Below are positions 4,997-5,225 of a stretch of DNA of 5,225 bases, one piece after another; position 1 is the first letter of the stretch; each line of letters starts with the position of its first letter. Made by a program: the position numbers and the translations under genes. Source of the stretch: Betaproteobacteria bacterium (GTDB taxonomy: Bacteria > Pseudomonadota > Gammaproteobacteria > Burkholderiales > UBA9220); the NCBI GenBank assembly GCA_020061285.1, contig JAGUYQ010000042.1:1-5225 (forward strand), given 5' to 3'. A model generated the notes under the pieces. The model worked only from the letters and a program-made list of their open reading frames with translations. It made no database searches and was not told the DNA's origin.

Positions 4997-5011
4997 TCCT
5001 ACTCGCAGCCG
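4981..5011. terminator. Symmetric hairpin spanning two convergent stop codons
   Basis: CGGCTGCG (4981-4988) pairs exactly with CGCAGCCG (5004-5011). The 15-base loop holds TGA of the + gene (4994-4996) and TAG of the - gene (4999-5001). A hairpin readable from both strands between convergent genes fits a bidirectional terminator, but no T-tract follows on either side, so the role is tentative. Confidence 0.45.
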
Positions 5012-5225
5012 CCCACTTCGGCCAGTAGGCCGAGGAGGCGGTCGATGTCCACCGGCTTCACCAGATGGTGGTCGCAGCCGGCCGCCAGCGCGCTTATCCG
5101 GGTTTCCTCGTCGCCATAGCCGGTAACCGCCATCAGAAGCAGATCGCGCCCCTCCGGCAATTGCCGCAGCCGCTTCGCCGTTTCGAAACCGTCCATGTCG
5201 GGCATGTTTACGTCGAGCAGTATCA
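4999..5225 (-). CDS. Two-component receiver domain, C-terminal part (5' end outside window)
   Basis: The frame enters from the right edge and ends at TAG (5001-4999). The visible 75 residues begin ILLDVNMPDMDGFE, where the Asp of LLD (bases 5214-5212) is the expected phosphoacceptor. They continue with the conserved switch Thr in AVTGYG and the conserved Lys in HLVKPVD. These are the Asp-Thr-Lys hallmarks of a CheY-like REC domain, phosphorylated by a histidine kinase. The protein ends shortly after the last helix (RLLGLLAEVGGCE), so the receiver is the C-terminal domain. The AVTGYG...GCDHHLVKPVD pattern is common in receivers at the end of hybrid histidine kinases. A stand-alone response regulator is also possible. 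The Met at 5205 is internal to the domain and is not the start. No output domain follows. Confidence 0.9.
   Translation of the reverse strand, partial: ILLDVNMPDMDGFETAKRLRQLPEGRDLLLMAVTGYGDEETRISALAAGCDHHLVKPVDIDRLLGLLAEVGGCE

Overview
The window is a stretch of GC-rich bacterial chromosome (strong G/C preference at third codon positions). It most resembles a gammaproteobacterium. A methanotroph-like Methylococcales genome would fit the gene set and style, but that placement is impression rather than proof. Nine protein genes are supported, seven complete and two cut by the window edges. I see no tRNA, rRNA, CRISPR array, insertion sequence or phage gene.

Layout from left to right on the + strand: (1) the 3' end of a SPOR-domain (peptidoglycan-binding, FtsN/DedD-like) gene, 1-405; (2) a 200-base spacer with two strong dyads; (3) an exported amidohydrolase-fold protein, 607-1659, whose usual N-terminal metal-binding HxH motif is missing; (4) a near-consensus sigma-70 promoter carrying LexA-operator-like dyads, then lexA (GTG start at 1776) and, with zero spacing, a small four-cysteine DUF1289-type gene, 2358-2561; (5) an HU-type nucleoid protein, 2658-2957, with its own promoter and a plausible terminator; (6) a type I-beta DAHP synthase, 3159-4265, closely followed by a tiny lipoprotein, 4279-4518; (7) a short stress-protein-like gene, 4637-4996. 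On the - strand, converging with gene 7 and only two bases from its stop, is the C-terminal end of a two-component receiver domain, 4999-5225+.

Most of this is ordinary housekeeping: cell division, SOS control, chromosome packing and the first step of aromatic amino acid synthesis. No multi-gene novel system is evident. The parts worth a second look are the lexA control region, whose dyad is not the classical CTG-N10-CAG SOS box and which is matched by a non-E. coli-like recognition helix; three proteins that depart from their family at key positions (amidohydrolase without HxH, DAHP synthase with Asp at a Glu metal-ligand position, stress-type protein without its membrane segment); and a symmetric hairpin holding both stop codons of the convergent pair. 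Family assignments come from remembered motifs, because no database search was possible.
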